Made by a program: the position numbers and the translations under genes. DNA of 54,809 bases from Candidatus Woesearchaeota archaeon (GTDB lineage Archaea > Nanobdellota > Nanobdellia > Woesearchaeales > GW2011-AR9), in assembly GCA_016185625.1 (NCBI GenBank), contig JACPND010000018.1:1-54809 (forward strand), read 5' to 3'. How positions within the stretch are numbered: the first letter of the stretch is position 1; the number at the start of each line of letters is the position of its first letter. Under the pieces are notes generated by a model, which saw only the letters and a program-made list of their open reading frames with translations, had not been told where the DNA came from and did no database searches. Shown here piece after piece: positions 1-10,736 of the stretch.

Positions 1-318
1 GTTTTAATATGCGATTGTTGAATGTAAGTTTATCGATATCCACATGAGAAGAAGATACGCTCTATTTAAAGGTTTTTTTGACTATTCAAAAAAGGTGAAT
101 CGCTCTCGGAGATACTGACATACGGCTATGTGTAAGTGAGCATTCTGTCGATGTGGATATTTGATTCAATAAACTCAAAGTCAATAGCATTGTCGTAAGG
201 GCCCACTGCAAAATAAATTGATAAGTTTTAGAAAAATTATCCTCCCATTTCACTTAAAAATTTGCTATTTTATTTTGTGGCAAGCCCTAATATGCTCTGC
301 ATAGATGCTCTTTATTTG

Positions 319-472
319 TCGGGATAGGGGAAACGGCAGGCCGTGTGCTCGGCAGAAAGCTGGATTTCATTATTGCTGCAACTTGATGTTTACGACGAGA
401 GCTTTCTGTTCCTTAACTTTGTGCAAAGCAGTGGCTTGGCCTCACACACCTCTTGGCCTTGCCGTCTCCCGA
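319..472. mobile_element. MITE-like inverted repeat element (decayed)
   Basis: TCGGGATAGGGGAAACGGCAGGCC (319-342) faces GGCCTTGCCGTCTCCCGA (455-472); inner ACGGC(A)AGGCC resembles inner TIR part of elements at 8987 and 36314. Confidence 0.4.
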
Positions 473-483
473 TGAGTATACAG

Positions 484-551
484 TCATCTTTTCGTGATAC
501 GGCTTTTTGCCCTGTATTTTGTTAGGCCCAATAGCTTATTTCTTCCCAAAT
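484..551. repeat. Dispersed ~68 bp hairpin repeat, copy A
   Basis: catcttttcgtgatacggctttttgccctgtattttgttaggcccaatagcttatttcttccc; ~62/68 identical to 10422-10489. Confidence 0.75.
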
Positions 552-593
552 CTTCTACGCTTCTAGCGTTCATGCCTTCTGTTCCACTCGACC

Positions 594-3500
594 TCACGAG
601 CATCCACTGGTCTCCCCGCAGACTTCGCAGAGCATACAGGTCCCATTCTGCCGCAGCTGGGCGGCACCGCAACCGCTGCATTTCTGCTTTCCGCTTTTCG
701 TTTCCGTCGTCATCGCCACCTTCGGCGTCACGCGTACTTCTCCGCCATTCCCTTCCGACTCCTTGAGGAAATGGCTTAATTCCTGCATGATGGGATGCCC
801 GTCCACCGCCACCTGCTGCGCCAGGAGTGCAGGACTGAACCCGTTTTTCAGGCTGAAATTCACCATCTTGACGACAGCCGTAAGCATCGTCTGCTGCACC
901 GGCGTTAAACTGGCCATCTCCACTGCAACTTCCCGCAATTGTCCGCCGTCGTCAAACTTCCCGTCGAGTATCAATTCCCGCTGGCCAAACAGGACCTTTT
1001 TCTTCACTCGGCTTACTGCTGCCTCTTCTACTTCTTCTTCCAATAATTTCTTTAACTCTGGACTTTCTTCCAACGTCGTATTCAGCGGCTGGCTTAGTTT
1101 CGAGCCATCACGATACAATGCCACGGCTTTGATCATCATTTTCCAGGCGTCGTAATAGGCCTGCTTGATCTGCTCCACGCTCCAGTCGCGTGGCATATTA
1201 ATCGTTTTGGAAATCGCCCCGGAGATGAATGACTGGACGGCAGCCACCATCTTCAGATGACCATAGGGATGGATGTAGCGCTGGCCTTTCTTGCCGCATT
1301 TGTTGGCGCAATCAAAGACGGCATAATGTTCCTCTTTGAGATGCGGTGCCCCTTCCATGGTCATCGTACCGCAGATATATTCATTGGCGGCATCAATCTC
1401 ATCTTTGGAGAAGCCCAGTACCGTCAAGAGATCGCCGGATTTTCCATTCATCAGCTGGGTATACTCTGCCTCGCCGATGTTCCATTGATTAAAGACGTGA
1501 CGGATGTCCATGACCTTATGAAGGTCTTTTTCCAGCGCCAGGATCTGCTTGTCTTGTAACCCGCAATCGAGCAAGGATTCGCGATTGACGTACGGCGCTC
1601 CTTGAAAAACGGCGTGGCCGAGACAATAGGCAATAATGTCTTTAATCTGCATCTCCGTGTAGCCAAGGCGCTGTAACGCCTTCGGCACGGACTGATTCAC
1701 GATCTTGAAAAAGCCGCCGCCGGCCAATTTCTTGAATTTGACTAAAGCATAATCTGGTTCAACTCCAGTGGTGTCGCAATCGAGGACCAGCCCGATAGTT
1801 CCCGTAGGAGCGATCACACTAACTTGCGCATTGCGATATCCAAATTTCTTTCCAAATTGCAGTGCCTTATCCCAGGAGTCGCGCGACGCTTTAAGAAGAT
1901 CTGGGGGGCAGACCTCATGATCGATGGCCTGCGGCGTGATGGTCAATCCTTCGTATTTATTCTCATTGTATGCAGCGGCACGATGATTACGGATAACCTT
2001 AAGCATATGTCCTTTGTTTTTTTCATAATTCTGGAAGGCTCCCAAACTTCCGGCCATTTCTGCCGATGTGGTATAGGCATCTCCTGTCATGATTGCCGCC
2101 AGCGCGCCAGCAATAGACCGTCCTTCATCACTGTCGTAAGGAATGCTTTGCAGCATCAGGAGCGTACCCATATTCGCGTATCCCAAACCTAAGGTGCGGA
2201 ACTGATAACTTCTGATGGCAATCTGCTCGCTGGGGAATTGCGCCATCAGGATGGATATTTCCAAAGCGATGGTCCACAAACGTATGGCATGCCGATATCC
2301 TTCGATATGGAAAATGCCGGTTTGGTCGTCATAAAATTTAATCAAGTTGATGGACGCAAGATTGCAGGCGGTATCATCCAAAAAGTTGTACTCGGCGCAG
2401 GGGTTACTCCCATTGATTCTGCCATCTTCCGGGCAGGTGTGCCATTCGTTGATGGTGGTGTCGTACTGCACTCCGGGATCAGCGCAAGCCCAGGCACAAT
2501 ACCCGATGTCATCCCAAATTTTTTGGGCAGGCACTGATTTCAGAATTTCTCCGTTGGTGCGCCCTTTAAGCTGCCATTCTTTTCCATTGTGCAATACTTC
2601 AAAGAACTGGTTTGGGATGCGCACAGAATTGTTGCTGTTTTGTCCAGACACGGTCAGATAGGCTTCTGATTCATAATGGGTATCGAATTCATGCAGCGGA
2701 AAATCATAGCCCTGTCGTGCTAAATCCAGAGCGCGGACTAAATAGTTTAGGGGAATGTTCTGCTTAGTGCATTGCTTCAGGACTTTGCGAATATCTTTAT
2801 CTTCGAGCGGGTTAGGCTTGTTTTTAGCCAGCTCGACTAATTTTGCTAATTTTTGTTTCATGATCTTGCTTCCGGTAACCAGCGCGGCAACTTTTTCTTC
2901 TTCACGGACTTTCCACCAGATGAAGTCTTCAATTTCAAGATGATCCAGATCCAGAGAAACCATCTTTGCAGCCCGGCGGGTAGTACCGCCCGATTTGATG
3001 CTGCCGGCAGCCGTATCAAAAATTTTAAGGAAACTCATCAATCCGGAACTCGTTCCGCCGCCAGCCAATCTTTCTCCTTTGCCGCGGAGACGTGAGAAAT
3101 TACTTCCGCTTCCTGAGCCGTACTTGAAAATCCTGGCTTCGCGCGTCAGCAGGCTGAAAATGCCGCCATCGCGGACGAGATCATCATCGAGAGATTGAAT
3201 GAAACAGGCGTGAGGTACGGAACGGCTATACGCATCCTGAGAATATTCTAATTGTCCGGTGTCTGGATTGACATAGCTGTGCCCCTGTGCCGGTCCGGTC
3301 AATCCATACGCCCAATGCAAACCAGTCGTAAACCATTGCGGAGAATTGGGAGCCGCCACCTGGCCGATGAGCATATAGACCATTTCCTCATAGAAAATCC
3401 GGGCATCTTCAGGAGTGGCGAAGTAATTATATTTTTCTCCCCATGAGCGCCAGCAGCCGGCAATCCGATGAGCTACCTGCTTGATGGAATGCTCGCTGCC

Positions 3501-3791
3501 GGTGATAACCTTGCCGCTTTCTTCTAATAAAGGTTCGCCGCGTTCATTGCGGAGAGGAACACCGGCTTTCCGAAAATATTTCTGCGCCAGAATATCAGTC
3601 GCCACCTGTGTCCAGAACACCGGAACTTCCACATCATCCATCTGAAAGACGATCGAGCCGTCTGGATTCTTGATAACGGAGCTGCGCTTTTCATAGGCAA
3701 ACATCTCAAATGGTGAAATCCCCTCTTGGGTAAAATAACGCGGGATTTGCAATCCCTGAGTTCCAACGACAATTGTTTCCTGATTTTTCAT
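594..3791 (-). CDS. nrdJ: Adenosylcobalamin-dependent (class II) ribonucleoside-diphosphate reductase
   Basis: 1065 aa; [55 protein letters not shown]-terminal Zn ribbon [22 protein letters not shown]. Confidence 0.95.
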   Translation of the reverse strand: MKNQETIVVGTQGLQIPRYFTQEGISPFEMFAYEKRSSVIKNPDGSIVFQMDDVEVPVFWTQVATDILAQKYFRKAGVPLRNERGEPLLEESGKVITGSEHSIKQVAHRIAGCWRSWGEKYNYFATPEDARIFYEEMVYMLIGQVAAPNSPQWFTTGLHWAYGLTGPAQGHSYVNPDTGQLEYSQDAYSRSVPHACFIQSLDDDLVRDGGIFSLLTREARIFKYGSGSGSNFSRLRGKGERLAGGGTSSGLMSFLKIFDTAAGSIKSGGTTRRAAKMVSLDLDHLEIEDFIWWKVREEEKVAALVTGSKIMKQKLAKLVELAKNKPNPLEDKDIRKVLKQCTKQNIPLNYLVRALDLARQGYDFPLHEFDTHYESEAYLTVSGQNSNNSVRIPNQFFEVLHNGKEWQLKGRTNGEILKSVPAQKIWDDIGYCAWACADPGVQYDTTINEWHTCPEDGRINGSNPCAEYNFLDDTACNLASINLIKFYDDQTGIFHIEGYRHAIRLWTIALEISILMAQFPSEQIAIRSYQFRTLGLGYANMGTLLMLQSIPYDSDEGRSIAGALAAIMTGDAYTTSAEMAGSLGAFQNYEKNKGHMLKVIRNHRAAAYNENKYEGLTITPQAIDHEVCPPDLLKASRDSWDKALQFGKKFGYRNAQVSVIAPTGTIGLVLDCDTTGVEPDYALVKFKKLAGGGFFKIVNQSVPKALQRLGYTEMQIKDIIAYCLGHAVFQGAPYVNRESLLDCGLQDKQILALEKDLHKVMDIRHVFNQWNIGEAEYTQLMNGKSGDLLTVLGFSKDEIDAANEYICGTMTMEGAPHLKEEHYAVFDCANKCGKKGQRYIHPYGHLKMVAAVQSFISGAISKTINMPRDWSVEQIKQAYYDAWKMMIKAVALYRDGSKLSQPLNTTLEESPELKKLLEEEVEEAAVSRVKKKVLFGQRELILDGKFDDGGQLREVAVEMASLTPVQQTMLTAVVKMVNFSLKNGFSPALLAQQVAVDGHPIMQELSHFLKESEGNGGEVRVTPKVAMTTETKSGKQKCSGCGAAQLRQNGTCMLCEVCGETSGCS

Positions 3792-3795
3792 GGTC

Positions 3796-4233
3796 TCACC
3801 CCAAAGCTATAGCTTTCAATTCTTTTTTTAACAATAATGGATCTTCTATGGACTTGTAGACAGACGCGTATCGCAGATAGGCCATCTTGTCGTGCTTTTT
3901 CAATTCGGACAGGACAATCCTGCCAATATCTGTGGTCTTGACGGGATGGTTTTTTTTGTTGAGAATTTTTTGCTCGATTTTTTTGGTAAGCTGCATCAAG
4001 GTGGCGGGATCGGTCTTGCTGCAGGCTTTGGCGATACTATGATAGATTTTTTGGATGTCAAAATCTTCTTCCCGGCCGTCTTTTTTGGTGACCGTGAGAT
4101 GGAAAACCGCCGTTTCATAGGTGGTGAAGCGGTTGCTACATTCAGGGCATTCTCTTCTTCGGCGCAGGGAATTCTCCGTGAGCCGGCTTTCCAGTACTCT
4201 GGTGTCTGCATAAGAACAAAATGGACAATACAT
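3796..4233 (-). CDS. nrdR: NrdR transcriptional repressor (Zn ribbon + ATP cone)
   Basis: [40 protein letters not shown]; start set at MYCPF rather than the longer ORF start. Confidence 0.93.
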   Translation of the reverse strand: MYCPFCSYADTRVLESRLTENSLRRRRECPECSNRFTTYETAVFHLTVTKKDGREEDFDIQKIYHSIAKACSKTDPATLMQLTKKIEQKILNKKNHPVKTTDIGRIVLSELKKHDKMAYLRYASVYKSIEDPLLLKKELKAIALG

Positions 4234-4265
4234 CGCACACCCCTCTTTTGACACTAGACTTTTTA

Positions 4266-4313
4266 ACACTAGATATAGTGTTTGTCTCTATTTTATTAAC
4301 TATATGTAGTGTT
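4266..4313. promoter_or_regulatory. Tandem NrdR boxes upstream of nrdR-nrdJ
   Basis: acactagatatagtgt (4266-4281) and aactatatgtagtgtt (4298-4313), about 31-32 bp start to start; match NrdR box consensus acactatatatagtgt. Confidence 0.8.
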
Positions 4314-4470
4314 GAGCTGGACTTTCAGGAAAATAAACTTCTTTAAATAGTTTTTAGTAGTGTGATGTGCATATTAGGATGGTTATGTTTAAGTGGTATG
4401 GAAAAGATTACAGGTTTTGAGAAAGGATTAAAGTAGAAAGATTTATTAAATCTGAAAGATATTTTTAGTT

Positions 4471-4821
4471 ATGGAAAAGAAGATTTACGAAGGGAGAAAT
4501 GTTGGCTTGCTGACAACGTTGGACGGGGCGGTAGAAGTGTATCGGAATACAGAACCCGGCTCGACTGTGGAAGGCAGGGAAGTAACAATACTGCATCTGA
4601 GAGGAGTTACCGTCAAGAAAGCGGAGTACTGGGATCCTTTCCACGTGGTGGAAGTTGGTGGCCTGAATTCGGCTCGCAAGAATTATGATCATCTGGAAAA
4701 AGCAATGCGGATGAGCATTACTCTTTATGGTGTTGATGAGAGATCGCTGGGCGGAGTTGAAAGGAAGATTCTGGATGAAATTAAAGGTAAAGGAGCATCT
4801 TCCTATGAGAGGAACAAATAA
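4471..4821 (+). CDS. Conserved-looking hypothetical protein, 116 aa
   Basis: Intact ORF, ATG start, ends directly at a repeat element. Confidence 0.6.
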   Translation: MEKKIYEGRNVGLLTTLDGAVEVYRNTEPGSTVEGREVTILHLRGVTVKKAEYWDPFHVVEVGGLNSARKNYDHLEKAMRMSITLYGVDERSLGGVERKILDEIKGKGASSYERNK

Positions 4822-4921
4822 AGAAGGGTTTGAATAACTATCCAATTTGTCAAACCCTTCTAAGAAGAACTTTGAATTTTAATACAAAATAGGGATTATT
4901 CAAGATTATTCAAAGTTCTCT
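4822..4921 (+). repeat. Double-hairpin dispersed repeat, copy 1
   Basis: AGAAGGGTTTGA/TCAAACCCTTCT then AGAACTTTGAAT/ATTCAAAGTTCT; immediately follows the TAA stop of the upstream ORF. Confidence 0.9.
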
Positions 4922-4951
4922 AAAGGAATGTTTGCTTAATCCAAATACTTT

Positions 4952-6892
4952 CTACGCAAAGACATTCACGACCGCGTTCAGCCAGAGTTTTATCCTATCA
5001 AGGAATCGGCCGGGAACAATGTTAATCTGAGCTTCCTGTGTCTGTGAATAATCCTCTTTCCAGACCGTGCGGACATTTATTTTAGTTGTGGCCGCCATCC
5101 TTTCGCTGGGCAGCACTGCCTCCACAGTTTCTCTGTCTTTGATTTCAGAAACCTCCCAATGATACTCGAATCCAGGGCTGGTCAGGTACACCTGCACATC
5201 CTGCGGCGTGCGAAAGGAGCTTTTGGACAGCGTCAGGGAAATAGGCACCTGTTCTCCATATGGGACTTTCTCAGGAACGGCAATATCTACCGTGAGCTGG
5301 GGTTCATCCCAGACCACATATTCTACGGACAGCTTCTTTTCAATGTCTTTATTCTCAGCCGTGACGATCATTTTTCTCCATCCTGGCTTTTTTTCCTGCA
5401 CCTGAATCGAGGACCTCTTTAGCTGATTGATGGGCAAGTCCAGCGTTTCGCAGACGTCTCCGATGCAGAAGCGGACTCCATCCAGGTTGCTGTTGCCGAC
5501 ATTTTTCAGCGAGCACTGCACCTCGGCCTCTTTATCGAGAACCAGTTCTTTTTGGTAGGTACAGGTGAGGGAAACTTTCCGCGAATAGGTTTTTTCTTCA
5601 TCGCGGACGGAGAGCTGCTCGATTTCATCCCGACGGTAATAGCTTTTTCCTGATTCGAGATAAAAAGCATCCTGGATGGAGGTATTCCGTTCTGAATAGA
5701 TGACCGCGGGGAAGGTGTAGCGATAGTCAGTGTCTACATCAGACAGGAAAATAATCCAGGTCGTCTCTTTGATTTCTTTTGGCCCCAGCAGGATCGTGCG
5801 CTTATTTTTTCCTTCGATGTTGACTTCTTTCGGAACGGCTAATTGCAGCGTGGTGGCGACATAGTAATCGGCAGTGTTTTTGACGATGCCTTTGATTAGA
5901 TTGTAACTGCCAAAGCCGACTTCCGGAGCAAGAATCTCCAAGTCCAATCGAATTTCCTCAGGAACCTGTTTGCCTTTTTTTATAATATTGACGTTGAGAT
6001 CAAGGTCCTTGGCTCGGAGCGTTACGTCTTCGGCAAGCCATTGATAGGTCGTCGCTGGTTCAGCCGGATCAAATCCATCGCGCAGTTTGATATGAGTGAC
6101 GTCGACATAGCCATATTCGCCAAAGGTGATATCGAACGGCACCCAGCCGATGTCCGGGAAATAGACTTCTGCCCAGCCATGCGGCTGCCAGTTTTCCGTA
6201 AACAGATCCGAAGTGGTGTAACTTATTCCTGAGACAAAGCGTGCCGGAATGCCCAGCGACCGGGCCATCGCCACAAAGAGGGAAGTCATCTCATCGCAAA
6301 CACCTTCTTTGTTCTCTAATACCCAGCTGGCTTTCTGTGATGCTGTCGCCGTTAAGGTGTTGAGATCATATTTGACATTCTGTTCTACCCAACTGGCCAG
6401 TTTAAACGCAACTTTAAATAAGTCGTCTTCTCCTTCCGCCAATTCCGCGGCTTTGGCGATGATGTCGGGATTATGGGAGTCAATCGTGGCGGTGGGCAGA
6501 AGATAATCTTCATAGCCCGTTACGGAGGTGATGGGGAAAGGAATTTTTTGCTTTACCTTGAGACGGGCATTGTTGGTGCGGATGAGGGAGGCGTAACCAA
6601 ATTTATAACTAGCAATTTTTGGGAAATTCCAGACAAAGCTGATTTTTTCATCAAACGCTCTCCCCTCGGTTTCCAAAGAAATGATCTTCTGCCGGAAATC
6701 TTCACTGGGATAGAGAAATAGGTCGGCTCGTGCTTCACTGATTTTGGCGTTTTCGCGCGGCGCTTCTAAGGTAAACCCGCCTTCTACTTCTAATCTTAAA
6801 TCCAAAGTATCATATTGATAGAGATTATTGTCGGCAAAAACAAGAGAAGCCAGCAGTACGATAAGGACAATCAATTTTTTCATGTCAATCAC
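4952..6892 (-). CDS. Secreted/membrane transglutaminase-like (cysteine protease fold) protein
   Basis: Signal peptide MKKLIVLIVLLASLVFA; ENKEGVCDEMTSLFVAMARSLGIPARFVSG...HGWAEVYFPDIGWVPFD. Confidence 0.85.
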   Translation of the reverse strand: MIDMKKLIVLIVLLASLVFADNNLYQYDTLDLRLEVEGGFTLEAPRENAKISEARADLFLYPSEDFRQKIISLETEGRAFDEKISFVWNFPKIASYKFGYASLIRTNNARLKVKQKIPFPITSVTGYEDYLLPTATIDSHNPDIIAKAAELAEGEDDLFKVAFKLASWVEQNVKYDLNTLTATASQKASWVLENKEGVCDEMTSLFVAMARSLGIPARFVSGISYTTSDLFTENWQPHGWAEVYFPDIGWVPFDITFGEYGYVDVTHIKLRDGFDPAEPATTYQWLAEDVTLRAKDLDLNVNIIKKGKQVPEEIRLDLEILAPEVGFGSYNLIKGIVKNTADYYVATTLQLAVPKEVNIEGKNKRTILLGPKEIKETTWIIFLSDVDTDYRYTFPAVIYSERNTSIQDAFYLESGKSYYRRDEIEQLSVRDEEKTYSRKVSLTCTYQKELVLDKEAEVQCSLKNVGNSNLDGVRFCIGDVCETLDLPINQLKRSSIQVQEKKPGWRKMIVTAENKDIEKKLSVEYVVWDEPQLTVDIAVPEKVPYGEQVPISLTLSKSSFRTPQDVQVYLTSPGFEYHWEVSEIKDRETVEAVLPSERMAATTKINVRTVWKEDYSQTQEAQINIVPGRFLDRIKLWLNAVVNVFA

Positions 6893-6968
6893 GATTTAGG
6901 ACATTAAGAAGAAGCTAATTATAAACCTAACCCAAAATCTTATAAAATATCCTCTTCATTCCAAAGGT

Positions 6969-7583
6969 ATGGATAAAGCCATTGCCCTGTTAAGTGGCGG
7001 GATAGATTCTCCCGTAGCCATCCATCTGATGCAGAATCGTGTGGGGATCATTGCTGCGCATTTCCATCAGCTGCCTCTGACGGATGAGAAAGAGATTGTG
7101 AAAGTGAAAGAGTTAAGTAAAATTCTCGGGCTGAAGAAAATCTATCTGGTTCCGTTTGCTCCCGTTCTTCAGCAGTTGGTGAGCCAATGCACACATACAT
7201 ACTATTTTATATTATCAAAGATCGCGATGATGAGAGCTGCCGAGATCATTGCGGCCAAGGAAGGCGCAACGTATTTGATTACAGGCGAGAATTTGGGACA
7301 AGTTTCCAGCCAGACGTTAAGCAATCTTGTTTCCATCACCAAAAATGTTTCATTGGAGATTTTCCGTCCGCTGCTGACCTATGATAAAGAAGAAATCGTC
7401 CGGGTGGCGAAACGGATTGGCACGTACGAAACATCCAAAGGCCCGGAAATCTGCTGCTTGCTGGGCCCGAAGCATCCGGCAACCAAATCCGATTGGCAAG
7501 AGATCGGGAAAGAACTGGAGAAGTTAAATTTGAAGGGATTGCTGGAGCAGAGTTTAGGGAAGGCGGAGATTATTATTCTTTAA
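6969..7583 (+). CDS. ThiI-like PP-loop sulfurtransferase domain (stand-alone, no THUMP)
   Basis: LLSGGIDSPVAIHLM, YLITGENLGQVSSQTLSNL, RPLLTYDKEEI. Confidence 0.85.
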   Translation: MDKAIALLSGGIDSPVAIHLMQNRVGIIAAHFHQLPLTDEKEIVKVKELSKILGLKKIYLVPFAPVLQQLVSQCTHTYYFILSKIAMMRAAEIIAAKEGATYLITGENLGQVSSQTLSNLVSITKNVSLEIFRPLLTYDKEEIVRVAKRIGTYETSKGPEICCLLGPKHPATKSDWQEIGKELEKLNLKGLLEQSLGKAEIIIL

Positions 7584-7725
7584 CTGCCATATTATCTTAA
7601 TCCGCGTCAGAAGCGCGTCGATTGAATCATCATGGTACATGCCATCCCACACAAGATCAGCAGCATAGGTTTCAAACAACTTTTCGTCTAGGCTGGTTCC
7701 AAACGTAGCCGAAAATACAACATAT

Positions 7726-7802
7726 AGAAGGGTTTGAATAACCATCAAATCTAGTCACTTCTTTCGTGATTTTCCTAACGGAAAGATTTGTCAAACCATT
7801 CT
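7726..7802 (+). repeat. Double-hairpin family, diverged copy 4 (outer stem only)
   Basis: agaagggtttgaataacca...gatttgtcaaaccattct. Confidence 0.6.
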
Positions 7803-7904
7803 ATAATGGCCGGCTGATACTCCTTGAGGATCGGGTAATCCAGAAATGTATGCCAGAGGAAAAAAAATCGTTTATCCGGACTGGGTCAAAAATGATGAGA
7901 GATT

Positions 7905-8945
7905 TTATATTGATATCGTGATCAATCCTTTAGGCGCCTTCGTCAGCACTCTCACCTTCCCATCAAACAGTATTGTGTCCTCGATCCGCAGACCAAATTT
8001 CCCTGTGATATAAATCCCCGGCTCGATAGTGAAGACGTGATTCTTCAGGACAGTATAGTTCGCTTCCGGGAGGTAGGTGGGATGCTCATGCACTTCAATC
8101 CCAATCCCGTGGCCGAGAGAATGAATGAATTGTCGGCTATCATCGCCTAATCTCTCTCGCGCCACTTTCTCTAACTCAGCATATGCCTTCCCTTCGGCAA
8201 CCGCCGCAATGGCGGCTTGCTGTGCAGAAAGGAGTAGATGATACATCTCAACTTCTTGTTTCGCCGGCTTTCCCAAGAACACCACCCTGGTCATGTCCGC
8301 ACAATAGAATTGATAGCGGGCACCAAAGTCTACCAATAAAAATCCACGCGTCAATTTCGTATTCCCTGTCAGATGATGCGGAATGGCGGCATTCTTCCCC
8401 ATCGCCGTGATGGTCGGAAAAGAAAGTTCGGCGCCTTGCCGTTTGATGGATTGTTCTAAAAATAAAGCCACGTCTTTTTCCGTGCGAAGTTTTTTCTTTT
8501 TTAATTGCGCTAAGAGTTCGGCAAAGGCGTTATCCGTAATCCGACAGGCTTTCTGTATTTTCTTCATCTCTGAGGTAGTTTTCTGCATCCGCAAGGCTCT
8601 CAGTGTACTGGAAATATCGATGAATGTGGCGTGAGGATAGGCCGCTTTCAGCTTTTTTGCGATAGTGAGGCTTATCCCTTCGTAATTCAGCCCGACTTTT
8701 TTCACCGTTTGGTCGGATACTTGCTGCTCCCATCTTTTCTCGGCAACATGGACAGCCACACCTGAAATTTTTGGAGCTGGATCTAGCTTGCCGACATAAA
8801 AACTGGCTCCTTTCGGCTTCACCATCAGAAACGAAAAGGTGGGATTCGTTTGAGTGAAGTAAGAAATATGGACGTCCTGGTCGTAGAAAAAAGCCAGATT
8901 GAAATTTTGTTCCCTGAGAAAGGATTGAAGCTGAGAGAGTTTCAT
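7905..8945 (-). CDS. M24 family Xaa-Pro aminopeptidase
   Basis: HSLGHGIGIEVHEHPTYLPEANYTVLKNHVFTIEPGIYI. Confidence 0.92.
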   Translation of the reverse strand: MKLSQLQSFLREQNFNLAFFYDQDVHISYFTQTNPTFSFLMVKPKGASFYVGKLDPAPKISGVAVHVAEKRWEQQVSDQTVKKVGLNYEGISLTIAKKLKAAYPHATFIDISSTLRALRMQKTTSEMKKIQKACRITDNAFAELLAQLKKKKLRTEKDVALFLEQSIKRQGAELSFPTITAMGKNAAIPHHLTGNTKLTRGFLLVDFGARYQFYCADMTRVVFLGKPAKQEVEMYHLLLSAQQAAIAAVAEGKAYAELEKVARERLGDDSRQFIHSLGHGIGIEVHEHPTYLPEANYTVLKNHVFTIEPGIYITGKFGLRIEDTILFDGKVRVLTKAPKGLITISI

Positions 8946-8986
8946 AACCGTTTGAATATAGCTTATTTTAATATACTTTTCCCCAG

Positions 8987-9140
8987 ATACTGTTTACTTA
9001 ATGAATGACGGCTAGGCCAAGATGTTTGTGAGGTAAAGCTACATACTGTTCTTGGAACGGCTTTTCCTTGAAACTGAGTTATCGAAAAAGCCGCCGAGCA
9101 AACGGCCAGCCGTCATTCATTCGTTAAGAACACAGTATCT
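8987..9140. mobile_element. MITE-like element, 154 bp, with 9-bp target site duplication
   Basis: TIR GATACTGTTTACTTAATGAATGACGGCTAGGCC / GGCCAGCCGTCATTCATTCGTTAAGAACACAGTATC; flanking TTTTCCCCA at 8978-8986 and 9141-9149. Confidence 0.9.
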
Positions 9141-9182
9141 TTTCCCCAAAACCCTTAAAAACCCTAAAAATATGCTTTTCTC

Positions 9183-10379
9183 ATGCAAAAAATAGTGCTG
9201 AAGAATGGACTGACAGTCTTATTTGAGCGCAAGCCAGGAAAAGCGGTCGTTATCCAGGTATTGGTAAAAGCAGGCAGCAATCATGAGCAGCCCCACGAAC
9301 GGGGCATTACTCATTTCATCGAACATATGATCTTTGAGGGCACGTCAAAACGGCCCACCAACCAGCAGATCTCCAATGAGATCGAAAAGATAGGCGGTGA
9401 TTTTAATGCCTACACTACCAACGAGCGAACCTGCGTGTATGTAAAAGTGCTGGCAAAGCATTTCTCCAGAGCGATGGATGTGCTTTCGGATGTGTTGGCC
9501 AACTCTTTGTTCCGGGAGGAAGATATCCGCAAAGAAAAGAACGTCGTGCTCAATGAAATTGATCTGGTGAATGACGAGCCTAAGTTCTATCAATGGGTGG
9601 TGCTGCAGAAAACGCTCTTTCAGAAGCATCCCTGCCGATTCCCCACCTATGGAGATAAAAAAATCATCCGGAAATTAACCCAGCAGCAACTCGTAGATTA
9701 TTTTCAGCGCTGCTATGTTCCAAAAAACATGATCGTCTCTATTGTTGGCAATGTGGACTGGAGAAAAGAGATCCGAAAATTGATGCTGCGAAAAGGAAAA
9801 GCCTTGCCGCACCAGACTGTTCGCGAGCCAGGGTTGACGCGGAATGTGGTGGTGAAAGAAAAGCGAAATATTGCTACATCCTATGTGTCCTTGGGCTTTA
9901 AGACCGTACCGCGCATCCATCCTGACAGTTACCCACTGGAGGTCATTAACGGTATTTTGGGAAGAGGACAAAGCGGCACGATGTTTACCGAAATCAGGGG
10001 GAAAAGAGGTTTGGCGTACGATGTAGGCACACAGCATATTGCAGAGATTAGCTTCGGCTACTTTGCGGCCTATGCCAGCGTGGATGAAAAGAATGTGGAC
10101 AAAGTACGTGATTTGATGCTGGAAGAATTGCAGAAAATAAAAAGAGTGACGAAGAATCAGGTCAAAGAAGCGCAGGACTTTATTGAAGGGGATTATTATC
10201 TGAGTCTGGAAGAGCCGCAGAAAAATGCTGACCAGGTGTTATATTGGGAGCAGGTAAAAGATGCACAACTGCGGGAGGAATAGATCCGGCAGATAAAGAA
10301 AGTGACGGCGCAGGACGTCCGGCGAATAGCACAGAAGTATTTCACCAAGTATGTGATGGTCGTATTGGAAGGAAAGTGA
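9183..10379 (+). pseudogene. M16 family zinc peptidase with an in-frame TAG at 10281
   Basis: HFIEHMIFEGT motif; frame continues after the TAG: IRQIKKVTAQDVRRIAQKYFTKYVMVVLEGK*, ending at 10379. Confidence 0.85.
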
Positions 10380-10421
10380 GGATGAGATTTGCCTTTTAAA
10401 GTCCTTACAGCATAGATACAT

Positions 10422-10489
10422 TCATCTTTTCCTAATACGGCTTTTTACCCCGTATTTTATTAGGCCCAATAGCTTATTTCTTCCCGAAT
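10422..10489. repeat. Dispersed ~68 bp hairpin repeat, copy B
   Basis: See copy A; hairpin CCTAATACGG ... CCGTATTTTATTAGG. Confidence 0.75.
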
Positions 10490-10499
10490 CAAGTTTAAT

Positions 10500-10616
10500 T
10501 TCTGCCGCTTCCGGCCGATGCCGCATTCGTTCAAAAGCGTCTGGCTCAACAAAAGTTGAACGACAGCCATTGCAGCGGCAGAGTTGTTTTGTTCCAACTA
10601 GATTATACCGCTTCAC
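10500..10616 (-). pseudogene. Transposase N-terminal zinc-ribbon remnant
   Basis: MKRYNLVGTKQLCRCNGCRSTFVEPDAFERMRHRPEAAEI, resembles zinc-ribbon N-terminus of DDE transposases; rest absent. Confidence 0.4.
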
Positions 10617-10736
10617 ATTACTGAGGTATTACGGATCTGGCGCGGTCAAATTTGTATGTCAGAATGAAGGATATTATTAATAACTATTGCCAAGTACTAA
10701 ACAAAGTTTAAAAGTATTGTTTCGCTGAGTCTCAGT

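Noticed and set aside
484-681. 65-aa minus ORF ending GRNKLLGLTKYRAKSRITKR
   Set aside because: Overlaps the nrdJ 3' end and a dispersed DNA repeat; similarity to 10422-10616 is explained by the repeat
763-1155. Plus-strand ORFs inside nrdJ, and similar antisense ORFs within copA, radA, ppsA and the DRG gene
   Set aside because: Antisense to clear coding regions with family motifs on the other strand
7554-7748. 64-aa minus ORF MMVIQTLLYVV...
   Set aside because: Start lies in the repeat at 7726 and the ORF overlaps the ThiI-like gene; probably a remnant or chance ORF
10281-10283. Pyrrolysine/UAG recoding as the genome rule
   Set aside because: TAG clearly terminates other intact genes in the window; kept only as a local anomaly
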